Positions 1 to 8,787 of a DNA stretch of 39,903 nt are shown here, piece by piece (the first letter of the stretch is position 1; the number at the start of each line of letters is the position of its first letter). The position numbers and the translations under genes were made by a program. The notes below the pieces were generated by a model that worked only from the letters and a program-made list of their open reading frames with translations, searched no databases and was not told the DNA's origin. Source of the DNA: Acidobacteriota bacterium (GTDB lineage Bacteria; Acidobacteriota; Vicinamibacteria; Marinacidobacterales; Marinacidobacteraceae); assembly GCA_009835985.1 (NCBI GenBank), contig VXWI01000111.1, positions 1 to 39,903 of the forward strand, written 5' to 3'.

Positions 1-205
1 GGCCGGCATCGCCCCAGTCCTCCCGGTGGGGGCGCGCAGCGAAGCGAAACGCGCATCGTCGGTCTTCCGGCATGGCTCGGCGCCAAACGGGACGGTGCGG
101 TGCCATCGTTCGCCGTCCCCGGTTCGGCTCACGCCCTGCGAGTCGACGGCGTCGTGCGTTTCGCGGCCTGGGGCCGCGATGCCGGCCGGAGGCCGGCGCT
201 CCGAA
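1..205. repeat. REPIN-like inverted pair of palindromic repeats
   Basis: The right half (about 145-205, reading on the minus strand) holds two adjacent hairpins: GCCGGCC/GGCCGGC at 181-197 and GCGGCC/GGCCGC at 163-177. It then runs into GCGAAACGCACGACG. The left edge (1-60) holds a facing half that begins GGCCGGCATCGCCCC and ends GCGAAACGCGCATCGTCGG. The two halves are therefore inverted relative to each other around a spacer of about 80 bp. The same unit, GGARCGCCGGYCTCC followed by RGRCCGGCA, recurs at 29363 and 39061. The left half is cut by the window edge. No believable gene lies in 1-313; the 63-codon open frame at 26-217 is made of this repeat. Confidence 0.6.
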
Positions 206-313
206 GCCGTCTGCTAACATTTTCTCCCCCTCCTGATGGTTCGGATCGCGTCTCTTCAACACCAGACTGAGGTTCTGCGATCACCTGCGATCCGCTAACT
301 CACTCAAGCCGAT

Positions 314-2554
314 TTGTCTGAAGCTGACGCCCTGCGGTCCAACGGGCGGGAAGCTGCTGCGGACGAAAAAGTCCCCGCCGCCGATTCCTCCGTAACCGTG
401 GAGCGGACCGGCGAGGCCGTGAACGGAAACGGGCGCGACGCGGTCGTCGAGGGCGAACCCGAAGACATTCCCGCGCTTAGTCCGGAAGAACTGAAAGCCG
501 CCTACCGGGTGATGCTCACCGCCCGGGAGGTGGACCAGCGCGAGATCGCCCTGAAGCGGCAGAACAAGGCGTTCTTCCAGGTGAGTTCGGCCGGCCACGA
601 GGCCGTCACCGCCGCCGCCGCCGCGCTGCTGCGGCCGCAGACCGACTGGGTCTACGCCTACTACCGGGACCGCGCGCTGGCGACCGGACTGGGCCTGACC
701 GCTCTCGAGCAGCTCGCGGCTTCCTGGGGCGCCGAAGCCGATCCCTCCTCGGGCGGAAGGCAGATGCCTTCGCACTTCTCCAAGCGCTCGCTCGGCCTGA
801 CGGTCCACTCGAGCTGTGTGGGAACGCAGTTCCTGCACGCGGTCGGAACGGCGTACGCCGAGCGCTACCTGGGCCGGCACCGCATCCCGGGACTGCCCGC
901 CGCCCCGAACGGCGACGGTATCGTGCTCGTGAGCGGCGGCGACGGCGCTACCAGCGAGGGAGAGTTCTGGGAGGCGCTGAACAGCGCCGCGCTCCGCCGG
1001 CTGCCGGTCCTGTTCCTGATCCAGGACAACGGTTACGCCATCTCGGTGCCGGTGGAGCACCAGACGGCCGGTGGCGCAATCGCCCCGATCGTTCGGAGCT
1101 TCCCCGACCTGAAGGTCCTCGAGTGCGACGGCTGCGACTACGAGGAGTCCTACCGCACCCTCGAGGAGGCATTCGACTACGTCCGTTCCGGCGAGGGTCC
1201 CGCGCTCGTCCACGCCCGCGTGATCCGCCTGCAGCCCCACTCGCTTTCGGACGAGGACCGGGATTACAAGACGGCGGCGGAACGCGAGTCGGACCAGGGC
1301 CGCGATCCGCTGGCGCGCCTGCGCGACCGGCTGACTGCATCCGGCGCCGCCACGCGCGAAGAACTCGACGGCCTCCGCAAACGGACCCAGGCCGAGGTGG
1401 CGGCGGCGGCCACCGATGCCCTCGCCCTGCCCTGGGCCCATCCGGACACCGCCTGCGACCATCTGTACAGCCCGGACGTGGACCCGTGTTCGTCAGCGTT
1501 CGAGACCGAGCCCGAGTTCGCGCCGGACGCGAAACCGGGCACGATGGTGGACCTGATCAACGCCACCCTCCGCTCGGAGATGGCCCGCGACCCCCGCATC
1601 GTGGTGTTCGGGCAGGACGTGGCGGACGCGAGCCGCGAGGCGAACCTCCGGGAGGTCAAGGGCAAGGGCGGCGTCTTCAAGGTGAGCTACGGACTCCAAC
1701 GCGAGTTCGGGTCCGAGCGGGTGTTCAACAGTCCACTCGCGGAGGCGACCATCGTGGGACTCGGAGTCGGCATGGCGCTGCGTGGCGTGCGTCCGGTCGC
1801 GGAAATCCAGTTCCTGGACTACATCTGGCCTGCCTACATGCAGATCCGGAGCGAACTCGCCAGTCTTCGCTGGCGCGCGAACAGCAACTACAGCGCACCG
1901 CTCGTCCTGCGGGTTCCGACCGGCGGCTATCTGACCGGCGGCGCCGTCTACCACAGCCAGTCCGCCGAGGTGCTCTTCACGCATCTTCCGGGGCTGCGGG
2001 TGGTGCAGCCCTCCACCGCGCTTGACGCGGCGGGGCTGCTCCGCACCGCAATCCGCTGCGAAGACCCGGTCATCTTCCTCGAGCACAAGCACCTGTACCG
2101 CCAGACCTACAACAAGAGTGCGGACCCCGGATCGGAGTTCATGATCCCCTTCGGGAAGGCCCGGACGGTGCGGGCCGGCGAGGACATCACGGTGGTCACT
2201 TTCGGGGCGCTCGTCCACCGGGCCGAACTCGCCGCCAGGAAGGCGGCCGCCGACGGGATCTCGGTGGAGATCCTGGACCTCCGCTCGCTCGCCCCCTACG
2301 ACTGGGAGGCGATCCGCGAGAGCGTGGGCCGCACGAGCCGCGCGCTGGTGGCCTACGAGGACACTCGCAGCTTCGGGTACGGCGCCGAGATCGCGGCCCG
2401 TATCGCCGACGAGCTCTTCGAGGACCTCGACGCTCCGGTGCGGCGGGTCGCCGCCAAGGACACCTGGGTTTCCTACAACCCCGATGTCGAGGCCGGGACC
2501 CTGCCGCAGCCGGAAGACCTGCTCGCCGCCATCCGGAATCTCGCCGAGTACTGA
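314..2554 (+). CDS. 2-oxoacid (branched-chain type) dehydrogenase E1, fused alpha and beta subunits
   Basis: Thiamine-diphosphate-dependent E1 component of a 2-oxoacid dehydrogenase complex, which decarboxylates a 2-oxoacid (probably branched-chain) and passes the acyl group to the lipoyl E2. Residues about 55-390 are the alpha subunit, with the ThDP motif beginning GDG at 209-211 and closing with Asn239 (LIQDN). Residues about 410-746 are the beta subunit (transketolase pyrimidine-binding and C-terminal domains, starting [10 protein letters not shown]). In many bacteria these are two genes; here they are one 746-residue chain. The first 50 residues are low-complexity and acidic and lie outside the family. 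The start is a TTG with no clear ribosome site, so the true start may be downstream (for example a GTG near residue 39). No E2 or E3 gene is in the window. The acyl-CoA dehydrogenase 43 bp downstream supports a branched-chain amino-acid pathway. Confidence 0.9.
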   Translation: MSEADALRSNGREAAADEKVPAADSSVTVERTGEAVNGNGRDAVVEGEPEDIPALSPEELKAAYRVMLTAREVDQREIALKRQNKAFFQVSSAGHEAVTAAAAALLRPQTDWVYAYYRDRALATGLGLTALEQLAASWGAEADPSSGGRQMPSHFSKRSLGLTVHSSCVGTQFLHAVGTAYAERYLGRHRIPGLPAAPNGDGIVLVSGGDGATSEGEFWEALNSAALRRLPVLFLIQDNGYAISVPVEHQTAGGAIAPIVRSFPDLKVLECDGCDYEESYRTLEEAFDYVRSGEGPALVHARVIRLQPHSLSDEDRDYKTAAERESDQGRDPLARLRDRLTASGAATREELDGLRKRTQAEVAAAATDALALPWAHPDTACDHLYSPDVDPCSSAFETEPEFAPDAKPGTMVDLINATLRSEMARDPRIVVFGQDVADASREANLREVKGKGGVFKVSYGLQREFGSERVFNSPLAEATIVGLGVGMALRGVRPVAEIQFLDYIWPAYMQIRSELASLRWRANSNYSAPLVLRVPTGGYLTGGAVYHSQSAEVLFTHLPGLRVVQPSTALDAAGLLRTAIRCEDPVIFLEHKHLYRQTYNKSADPGSEFMIPFGKARTVRAGEDITVVTFGALVHRAELAARKAAADGISVEILDLRSLAPYDWEAIRESVGRTSRALVAYEDTRSFGYGAEIAARIADELFEDLDAPVRRVAAKDTWVSYNPDVEAGTLPQPEDLLAAIRNLAEY

Positions 2555-2597
2555 GGCCGGGGTGACGCCGGCGCTACGCGATAGTCTGGCCTGAGCC

Positions 2598-3812
2598 ATG
2601 TCCGTTCAGGTGCTGCAGAGCCCGCTGGCCCAGGTCGAGCCACTGCCGGCGAGCCGCGACACGAACCCCCTGACCGTCCTCTCGGAGGACGAACGCCTCC
2701 ATTTCGGGGCGGTGCACCAGGTGGCGATGGCGGAAGTGGCGCCCCTGACCCGGCGCATGGAAGAACAGGGCCGGATCCCGACCGAGCTGGTGGAGACGCT
2801 GGCACGGTACGGGTTCTTCGGGGTGGTGGTGCCCGAGCAGTTCGGGGGGAGCGGCCAGAACTTCTTCGCCGTGGTGCTCACCGTCGAGGCCCTCGCGCGG
2901 GCCGACGCCGCGGTGGCGCTCCTCGTGGACGTGCACAACACCCTCATGACCGGGGCCATCAACCGGTTTGGCCGGCGGAGCCAGCGCTTCCGGCTGCTGC
3001 CGCAGTTGGCGGCGGAACGCATCGGCGCCTTCTCGCTGTCGGAGGCGCATGCCGGCAGTGACGCCTTTGCCCTCAGGACAACCGCGGCGCCGGTGGAGGG
3101 AGGCTTCCTGCTCAACGGTTCGAAGGCCTGGGTATCAGGCGGCCGCGAGGCGGGGCTCTATCTGGTCTTCGCCCGGCTCGCCACACCGGGCGGGGGCAAC
3201 TCCCGCGACGGGATCACCGCGTTCCTCGTCGATCGCGAGAGCCCCGGACTGAGCGTGGGGCCGCCCGAAGCGAAAGTCGGCCTCAAGGCCTCGAGCACCA
3301 CGCCGCTGTTCCTGAAGGACTGCTTCGTCGCCGAGGACGACGTCCTCGGCGAGGTCGGCAAGGGACGGCGGCTCGCCATGGCGCTCCTCAACGAGGGGAG
3401 GATCGGGATCGCCGCCCAACTCGTCGGGCTCGGACAGGCGGCCCTCGACCTGGCCGTCGCCTACGCGAAAGCGCGGGAAGCGTTCGGCCGCCGGATCGGC
3501 AAGAACCAGTCGGTGGCCTTCGCGCTGGCGGACGCCGCCATGCAGGTGGAGACGGCGCGTCTTCTGACCTGGAACGCCGCGAGGCTGGCGGATCAGGGGA
3601 ACGAGACGCGTTACGCGGCGGCGATGGCCAAGCTTACGGCCCAGCGCATGGCCGAATCGGTGACCTCGCTCGGCATCGAGATCCACGGCGGCGCCGGATA
3701 CACCACCGACTGCCTCGCGGAGAAGCTCTGGCGGGACGCCAAGGCCGGGACGATCTACGAGGGCACCGAGAACATGCAGCTCACCACGATCGCCCACGGC
3801 CTCGACCTCTGA
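2598..3812 (+). CDS. Acyl-CoA dehydrogenase (short/branched-chain type)
   Basis: FAD-dependent flavoenzyme that introduces the alpha-beta double bond into acyl-CoA and passes electrons to electron-transfer flavoprotein. The 404 residues match the usual family length. The N-terminal helical domain spans about 30-145, the middle beta domain about 150-245 (FSLSEAHAGSD contacts flavin and substrate), and the C-terminal helical domain 260-400. The C-terminal IYEGTENMQ carries the glutamate used as catalytic base in butyryl-CoA and short/branched-chain enzymes. IHGGAGYTTD is the conserved C-terminal flavin-contact region. The gene starts at ATG 43 bp after the E1 fusion, consistent with an operon for oxidation of branched-chain amino acids (2-oxoacid to acyl-CoA to enoyl-CoA). 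Family is certain; exact chain-length preference is inferred from the neighbour. Confidence 0.93.
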   Translation: MSVQVLQSPLAQVEPLPASRDTNPLTVLSEDERLHFGAVHQVAMAEVAPLTRRMEEQGRIPTELVETLARYGFFGVVVPEQFGGSGQNFFAVVLTVEALARADAAVALLVDVHNTLMTGAINRFGRRSQRFRLLPQLAAERIGAFSLSEAHAGSDAFALRTTAAPVEGGFLLNGSKAWVSGGREAGLYLVFARLATPGGGNSRDGITAFLVDRESPGLSVGPPEAKVGLKASSTTPLFLKDCFVAEDDVLGEVGKGRRLAMALLNEGRIGIAAQLVGLGQAALDLAVAYAKAREAFGRRIGKNQSVAFALADAAMQVETARLLTWNAARLADQGNETRYAAAMAKLTAQRMAESVTSLGIEIHGGAGYTTDCLAEKLWRDAKAGTIYEGTENMQLTTIAHGLDL

Positions 3813-3833
3813 CGCGCGGGGAGGACTTCGTCC

Positions 3834-5588
3834 GTGGGAGCCGCCGCCGGCCCGGCGAACCGGGGAGTCCGCTTCGAACCCGGAGAACGCCCACCCCTGC
3901 CGGCGGTACTGGGTCTCGGGCTGCAGATCGCGGGGACCCCGCTGTTCGTGGCGATTCTGGTTCCCACGGTCGCGTTCCGCGCCGCCGGCGCGGACGACGG
4001 CCTAGTGACCTGGGTGGTCTTCGTCTCGCTGCTCGTCTGCGGTCTCACCGCAGCCCTCCAGGCCGCGCGTTTCGGGCGGATCGGCGCCGGGTTCATCCTC
4101 GCTCCCTCGGTGTCCGCAGCCGCCATCGCGGTCGCCGCCGACGCGCTCCGCTCGGGCGGTCCGGCCCTTCTCGCCACCCTGGTGGTCAGCGCCGCCGTGC
4201 TGCAACTGCTGCTGTCCCTCCGGCTCTCCTGGCTCCGCCGGATCCTCACCCCCACGGTGTCCGCAACTGTCGTGCTACTCATCGTCGTCAACGTCATGCC
4301 GGTGATCTACGGGATGCTCGACGACGTTCCCGAAGGCGTTTCGCCGACGGCCGCGCCCCTGGCGGCGCTCACCACGGTCTTCGTGATCGCCGCGATCTCC
4401 CTCAAGGCCACCGGCGTCTGGCGGCTCTGGGCGCCCATCGCGGGCGTGGTCGCGGGGGCGGCGGTCGCGGCGCCATTCGGGCTCTATGACACTACCCGAC
4501 TGGCCGAAGCGGCCTGGATCGCCGTTCCCGAGCCCCAGTGGCCCGGGCTGGACCTGACGCTCGGCTCGACGTACTGGGCGCTGCTGCCAGCGTTCGGGTT
4601 CGTGACCCTGGTGACCACCATGCAGGCCATCAGCGGCGTCCTCGCGAGCCAGAACGTGTCGTGGCGCAGGCGGCGAGCCGTGGACTACCGGTCGGTGCAG
4701 AACGCGGTCGCGACGAGCGGCGTGAGCAGCGTGCTGGCCGGCCTCTCCGGGGGCATCTCCATGTCGAGTCTCTCGACCGGGGCGTCGGTGATCCAGATCA
4801 CCGGAGTCGCATCCCGCGCCGTCGGGTTCGCCATGGGGGCCGTGCTCGCGGCCTTCGCGTTCATGCCCAAGGCCCTGAACCTGATCCTCTCGGTGCCGGG
4901 CGCCGTGCTCGGCGCCTACATCGCCGTCCTCATGGCGATCCTGTTCGCGGTCGGCCTGAAACTCCTCCTGACCGACGGCTTCGACCACCGCAAGGGGCTC
5001 ATCGTCGGGCTGTCCTTCTGGATCGGGCTCGGGTTTCAGTATGACCTCATCTTCCCGGAACTGATCCGGGACTTTGCGGGCGGCCTGCTGACCAACGGAA
5101 TGACCTCCGGCGGTCTCGTCGCGATCCTCCTCACCGGGTTCATGCTGTTGACCGAACCCCGGGCCAGCCGGTTGCGGACCGATCTCGACCGGTCGGCCGG
5201 GGAGGACCTCCAGCAGTTCCTGGCGGGATTCGCAGCGCGCAGCGGCTTCGGCGAGCCGATGGCCGAGCGTCTGGCGGCCGTGGGCGATGAGGCCCTGCTG
5301 ACGCTGCTCTCACCGGAAGGGGCAACCGACCGTCCGGGTTCCCGGCGGCTCGGGGTAACCGCCCGCCGCCGGGGCGCCGGAGCCACCCTGGAGTTCGTGG
5401 CGTCCACCGGTTCGGAGAACGTCGAGGACCGGATGGCGCTACTGGGCGACCGGGTCGACGAGGTCTCGGCGGAGCGGGAGGTGTCCCTGAGACTCCTGCG
5501 GCACCTGTCGTCTTCGGTCCGCCATCAGCAGTACCACGACACCGACGTCGTCACGGTCCAGGTGGACGCGCCGGAAGCCGCAGACTGA
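3834..5588 (+). CDS. NCS2-family xanthine/uracil-type permease with C-terminal cytoplasmic extension
   Basis: Inner-membrane nucleobase transporter of the NCS2 (xanthine/uracil permease) fold. Residues about 20-440 form a run of hydrophobic segments. Segments such as GGISMSSLSTGASVIQITGV and the following PKALNLILSVPGAVLGAY fit the central family signature region, where substrate-contacting residues sit. Residues about 445-584 are a soluble tail unusual for the classical 430-residue permeases; it ends in a conserved-looking SSSVRHQQYHDTDVVTVQV segment. The GTG start at 3834 is favoured by GGGGAGGA at 3818-3825, eight bases upstream. It lies 21 bp after the acyl-CoA dehydrogenase gene and is probably co-transcribed. 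The substrate cannot be told from sequence. Confidence 0.85.
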   Translation: MGAAAGPANRGVRFEPGERPPLPAVLGLGLQIAGTPLFVAILVPTVAFRAAGADDGLVTWVVFVSLLVCGLTAALQAARFGRIGAGFILAPSVSAAAIAVAADALRSGGPALLATLVVSAAVLQLLLSLRLSWLRRILTPTVSATVVLLIVVNVMPVIYGMLDDVPEGVSPTAAPLAALTTVFVIAAISLKATGVWRLWAPIAGVVAGAAVAAPFGLYDTTRLAEAAWIAVPEPQWPGLDLTLGSTYWALLPAFGFVTLVTTMQAISGVLASQNVSWRRRRAVDYRSVQNAVATSGVSSVLAGLSGGISMSSLSTGASVIQITGVASRAVGFAMGAVLAAFAFMPKALNLILSVPGAVLGAYIAVLMAILFAVGLKLLLTDGFDHRKGLIVGLSFWIGLGFQYDLIFPELIRDFAGGLLTNGMTSGGLVAILLTGFMLLTEPRASRLRTDLDRSAGEDLQQFLAGFAARSGFGEPMAERLAAVGDEALLTLLSPEGATDRPGSRRLGVTARRRGAGATLEFVASTGSENVEDRMALLGDRVDEVSAEREVSLRLLRHLSSSVRHQQYHDTDVVTVQVDAPEAAD

Positions 5589-5606
5589 AGGCTGAGGGCA
5601 GCCCCG

Positions 5607-7088
5607 TCAGAGCAGACTGCGGGCGGTGCGGGCGATGAGGTCCCAGGCCTGCCGCACGTGGGACCGCGTGGTGTTGGTCTGGGCCACCACCATTCGCAGC
5701 GCGACCCCCGCGGGGACGCGGGTGTGCGTGAGGTAGAGACGGCCGGACTCGTTCAGGGTGTCCAGCAGCCTCCGGTTGAGATCGTCCAGCGAGTCGCCGG
5801 GCCTCCGGTAGCGGAAGGTGACGTGGTTCAGAGGGGCCGGGGTGAGGACCTCGAAGTCGTCCGCCGCCTCGACCCACCCGCGAAACTCCTGGCCCAGCGC
5901 GACGTGCTCGCGGATGAGGTCCCGGAGTCCCGCCGCACCGTAGTGGCGCAGCACCAACCACAGTTTGAGCGCCCGAAACCGGCGTCCGAGCGGGATGTGC
6001 CAGTCGCGGTAGTCCAGGACCTCCCCGGCGTCGGAAGCGGGGTTCCGCAGGTATTCGGGCGTCACCGAGAGCGTCTCGATCAGCCCCCGCCGGTCCCGCA
6101 CCCAGAAGGCGTCGCAATCGAAGTTCGTGAACATCCACTTGTGCGGGTTGAAACAGTAGGAATCGGCGAACTCCAGTCCGGCCTGCAGGTGACGGAACTC
6201 GGGACAGAGGAACGCGGTCCCGGACATGGCGGCATCCACGTGGACCCAGACCCCGTGTTCCCGCGCGATCCGCCCGATCTCCGCGAGCGGGTCGAACGCC
6301 CCCGTGGAGGTGGTCCCGAGGGTGACGGTCACGAAGCACGGGATCCGGCCGGCGGCGAGGTCTTCGCGGACCAGCGAAGCAAACGCCTCCGGCCGGGCGG
6401 CGCGGTTGGCCGGGTCCGCCGGTATGGACCGCAGGTTGTCGCCGCCGAGCCCCGCGATGCGCACCGCCTTGAGCAGCGAGGAGTGCGACTCCTCCGACCC
6501 GTAGGCGACGAGCGGCGCGCGGACCCCGATCCGATTGGATTCGAAACCGGTGGCGCGCTCGCGGGCGGCCAGCAGCGCGGTCAGGGTGGCCGAGGAAGCG
6601 GTGTCCTGAATGACCCCGCCACCCGGTCCGTCCGACCGGAATGCCGCGGGCAGCTCCATCAGGTCGACGAGCCAGTCGAGGACATGCGTCTCGAGTTCGG
6701 TGCAGGCCGGGCTGGTCGCCCAGAGCATCCCCTGCACCCCCAGACCGGCGGCCAGGAGTTCTCCGAGCACCGAGGGCCCCGAGCTGTTGGAGGGGAAGAA
6801 GGCAAAGAAACTCGGCGACTGCCAGTGGGTGAGCCCCGGCACCACGATGCGGTCGAGGTCCCGCATCACCTCCTCGAAGGACTCACCGGTCTCCGGAGCC
6901 GCCTCGGGGAGGCGCGCGCGGATCTCGCCCGGCCGGACGCGCGAGAGGACCGGGTAGTCCTCGATCTGGCTCCAGTAGCGGGCCAGCCAGTCGAGCACCG
7001 CGCGGCCGTTGTCGACGAACTCGGCCGGGGTGAGGTGGGCGGCCGGACTCGCGCCGCGATCCAGGACCCGCGGGTGTGAACCGGTCAT
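5607..7088 (-). CDS. Pyridoxal-phosphate-dependent (group II, aromatic-type) amino-acid decarboxylase
   Basis: Group II PLP decarboxylase related to aromatic-L-amino-acid, tyrosine and histidine decarboxylases; it releases CO2 from an L-amino acid to give an amine. The 493-residue length is typical. Visible features are His202 in SEESHSSLLKA (stacks on the cofactor ring), Asp285 in WVHVDAAMSG (binds the pyridine nitrogen) and Lys317 in NPHKWMFTNFDC (Schiff-base lysine). The early TTSPA-type substrate region reads MLWATSPACTELE. Its ATG (7086-7088) abuts the end of a repeated inverted-repeat element, so little native leader sequence remains and no Shine-Dalgarno is visible. It converges with the permease gene 18 bp away. 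The amino-acid substrate is unknown; a relation to the pterin dehydratase upstream (aromatic amino acid metabolism) is only suggestive. Confidence 0.92.
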   Translation of the reverse strand: MTGSHPRVLDRGASPAAHLTPAEFVDNGRAVLDWLARYWSQIEDYPVLSRVRPGEIRARLPEAAPETGESFEEVMRDLDRIVVPGLTHWQSPSFFAFFPSNSSGPSVLGELLAAGLGVQGMLWATSPACTELETHVLDWLVDLMELPAAFRSDGPGGGVIQDTASSATLTALLAARERATGFESNRIGVRAPLVAYGSEESHSSLLKAVRIAGLGGDNLRSIPADPANRAARPEAFASLVREDLAAGRIPCFVTVTLGTTSTGAFDPLAEIGRIAREHGVWVHVDAAMSGTAFLCPEFRHLQAGLEFADSYCFNPHKWMFTNFDCDAFWVRDRRGLIETLSVTPEYLRNPASDAGEVLDYRDWHIPLGRRFRALKLWLVLRHYGAAGLRDLIREHVALGQEFRGWVEAADDFEVLTPAPLNHVTFRYRRPGDSLDDLNRRLLDTLNESGRLYLTHTRVPAGVALRMVVAQTNTTRSHVRQAWDLIARTARSLL

Positions 7089-7272
7089 GGCAGCCGGTGG
7101 AGGAAGTCACGTGAGCGCCGAGAGTGGCGAGGCGCCCGGTTGACAAGGCGCGCGAGGGAGGAATACCGGGTGTATTTCGACCGAAGCGCAACGCAGAGCG
7201 CCTCGAAGAGGCGCGGTTCAGGCGGGATGCGTCGCCGCTCGAACGCCGCGTGACTTTCTGCACCGGCTGCCA
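7089..7272 (+). mobile_element. MITE-like inverted-repeat element, copy 1
   Basis: A 184-bp noncoding unit. The left terminal repeat is GGCAGCCGGTGGAGGAAGTC, and the reverse complement of the right end reads GGCAGCCGGTGCAGAAAGTC. The interior shares long blocks with copies at 11475-11805 and 34259-34457, notably GCGCAACGCAGAGCGCC and the near-palindrome GGAATACCGGGTGTATTTC. No transposase is encoded, so any movement would need an enzyme supplied in trans. The left end touches the decarboxylase start codon, and that gene is transcribed outward from it. Confidence 0.7.
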
Positions 7273-7471
7273 GGCCGGCGGCGGGAAAAGGCTCCGTCGG
7301 CGGCGGCGGAAGCGGGTCAATCCGGCTGAGGCTCACGCCGGCGATTATGCCCCGGCGGGTGGAATTCCGGCCCGCCGGTCGCGGGCGCGCGCAGTCCGGC
7401 CCGCAGCCGTAGGAAACCCGGTCGGGATCGGTTCCCCGCCGGGCTGCCGACGGCGGCCTTCACCCGCGGTT

Positions 7472-7489
7472 GGCGGCGTTCCCGCCGCC
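7472..7489 (-). terminator. Hairpin downstream of the 106-residue membrane protein gene
   Basis: GGCGGC (7472-7477) and GCCGCC (7484-7489) can form a GC stem a few bases after the minus-strand gene that ends at 7501. There is no U tract, so it is a weak terminator candidate at best. The rest of 7273-7500 is GC-rich spacer in which I see no gene. Confidence 0.3.
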
Positions 7490-7500
7490 CGCCGCTTCGA

Positions 7501-7821
7501 TCAGCCCTTGAGCCGGTTCACCGTCCGCATGATGACCACGGTCGCCGCACCGCCCCAAAGGGCCATGCTCAGACCGCCCACCAATCCGGTGAGCCCTTCG
7601 CCGACCGCCGGGATGGCGCCGAGCACCCCCGAGCCGGCCACGCCGCTGGCCGCGAGCGCCACCACCAGATAGGCCGTGGCGTCCTCGGCATCCACCGCCA
7701 ACGCGCCGTACACGATGCCGGCCAGCACGATGATGAGTCCCGCCATCGGGACCACACCGGGCACGAAGCCTTCGAGAAGCGCGAGTAGCGCTACGACTCC
7801 GACAAGAACTCTGTTTGCCAT
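7501..7821 (-). CDS. Small four-helix membrane protein, paralogue A
   Basis: I do not recognise a named family. The 106 residues are almost entirely hydrophobic and suggest four membrane segments: about 4-22, 26-43, 49-71 and 78-100. The central loop VDAED is conserved with the paralogue. The protein aligns without gaps to the product of 8390-8710, with 56 of 106 identical residues by hand count. Identity includes the start (NR..LVG), PGxVPM, GIVY-VDAED, IPAVG and the end (NR.KG). The ATG at 7821 is chosen because GGAGGA lies just upstream (about 7826-7832) and because the paralogue starts at the same residue. A matching promoter lies upstream. Function unknown; an inner-membrane protein is the only safe statement. 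Confidence 0.8.
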   Translation of the reverse strand: MANRVLVGVVALLALLEGFVPGVVPMAGLIIVLAGIVYGALAVDAEDATAYLVVALAASGVAGSGVLGAIPAVGEGLTGLVGGLSMALWGGAATVVIMRTVNRLKG

Positions 7822-7892
7822 TTTGTCCTCCAATCCGTCTGTTGCTTCCGAGCGTGCCGTCCCTTCCTTCAAGGCAGACACACAGTCCCCCG

Positions 7893-7922
7893 TGAGTACC
7901 ACTTTCGGGGGTCGAAAGTCAA
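7893..7922 (-). promoter_or_regulatory. Predicted promoter of membrane protein A
   Basis: On the minus strand TTGACT (-35, 7917-7922) is followed after 18 bases by TACTCA (7893-7898). The three bases before the -10 plus its start read TGGTAC, the same as in the paralogue promoter at 8788-8817. The RNA leader of about 65 bases also shares a GAAGGAAGG-ACGRCACGC block with the paralogue. Duplication of the whole transcription unit supports the call. Confidence 0.5.
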
Positions 7923-7971
7923 CCCCGCGTGGGCGCCGAGTGCGACCCCGGGAACGGGTCCCCGGTCCCGG

Positions 7972-8298
7972 TCAGGCGAGCTGGTCGATCTTGGCCGCGA
8001 GAATGAAGTCGCTTTCGGTCAACCCGTTGACCTTGTGCGTCCAGATGGTGACCTCGACCCGTCCCCAGGCGACCAGCAGATCGGGGTGGTGCCCTTCCGC
8101 TTCGGCGATCTCACCGACCCGGTTCGCGAAGTCGAGCGCCCCCACGAAGTCGGAAAACACGAAAGTGCGCGAAATCCGGCGGTGGTCGGCGTGTCCCCAT
8201 CCCTCGACCTTGCCCAGGTAGTCCTCCACATCGGCGGATTCCATCGGGGGCACCCCGCCCCGGCACGGAACACAGTTCTTGCTGGCCAGCTCACTCAT
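7972..8298 (-). CDS. Pterin-4a-carbinolamine dehydratase
   Basis: 4a-hydroxytetrahydrobiopterin dehydratase, which removes water from the 4a-carbinolamine pterin formed by aromatic amino-acid hydroxylases and so recycles the cofactor. The 108-residue protein carries the family active-site pattern: EAEGHHPDLLVAWGRVEV (His pair), then a WTHKVNGLTESDF segment with the third His and the Asp. The start at MSELASKN is chosen by family length; an ATG three codons upstream (8307) is possible and neither has a good ribosome site. No phenylalanine or tryptophan hydroxylase is in the window, so the enzyme may serve a distant hydroxylase or act in another pterin or moonlighting role. It sits between two paralogous membrane proteins, all on the minus strand. 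Confidence 0.9.
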   Translation of the reverse strand: MSELASKNCVPCRGGVPPMESADVEDYLGKVEGWGHADHRRISRTFVFSDFVGALDFANRVGEIAEAEGHHPDLLVAWGRVEVTIWTHKVNGLTESDFILAAKIDQLA

Positions 8299-8361
8299 GG
8301 CGGGCATTATGGCCGCACCCGCGCGCGGTCCGCGCCCGCCGGGGGGCGGCGGTCAGCCTCG

Positions 8362-8385
8362 GGGGACGATCCGGAGGTCGTCCCC
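8362..8385 (-). terminator. Stem-loop downstream of membrane protein B gene
   Basis: A perfect 8-bp stem GGGGACGA (8362-8369) / TCGTCCCC (8378-8385) with an 8-base loop begins four bases after the stop codon at 8390. It lacks a U tract. It may end or stabilise the transcript of the minus-strand gene. Confidence 0.4.
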
Positions 8386-8389
8386 GGTG

Positions 8390-8710
8390 TCAGCCCTTGA
8401 CGCGGTTGAGAATCCGCGTCGCCGCAACCGTCGCCACGCCAGCCCACAGCGCGATGGCGAGGGCCTCGAACGCGCCGTCGATCGCCATGCCGACCGCCGG
8501 GATGTGATGCAGCACATCCGACGCGGTCATGCCGCCGACCGCGATGGCCATGACAAGCGCCACCGTCGGATCCTCGGCATCCACGTTCATTACGAAATAC
8601 ACGATCCCGATGAGCACCATCAGGAGCCCGTCCATCGGGACCGTGCCGGGAGCGAAGCCCATCGCGAGCCCGATCAGCGTGCCTGCGCCGACGAGTATTC
8701 TGTTTACCAT
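8390..8710 (-). CDS. Small four-helix membrane protein, paralogue B
   Basis: Second 106-residue hydrophobic protein, 53% identical to the product of 7501-7821 with no gap. It differs mainly within the membrane segments; the loop VDAED, the IPAVG turn and the basic C-terminus (NRVKG) are kept. The ATG at 8710 follows GGAGG with good spacing (TTGGAGGAACCACG before the ATG). It lies 91 bp upstream of the pterin dehydratase gene on the same strand but has its own promoter-like sequence and a downstream hairpin, so it may be a separate unit. No recognised domain. Equal lengths, conserved leaders and conserved promoters indicate a segmental duplication with both copies maintained by selection. Confidence 0.8.
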   Translation of the reverse strand: MVNRILVGAGTLIGLAMGFAPGTVPMDGLLMVLIGIVYFVMNVDAEDPTVALVMAIAVGGMTASDVLHHIPAVGMAIDGAFEALAIALWAGVATVAATRILNRVKG

Positions 8711-8787
8711 CGTGGTTCCTCCAAGCGTCCGTCTCGCTTCGGTTTGCGTGTCGTCCTTCCTTCGTGCGAACCACACGCGTCCACGCC

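Noticed and set aside
4000-5588. Reading the permease tail as a histidine-kinase ATPase domain
   Set aside because: No N, G1 or G2 box motifs are visible, so only an unassigned C-terminal extension is reported.
7124-7672. A plus-strand 182-codon open frame containing AREGGIPGVFRPKRNAE
   Set aside because: This peptide is the translation of the repeated noncoding element (also found in copy 3) and the rest is antisense to the membrane protein.
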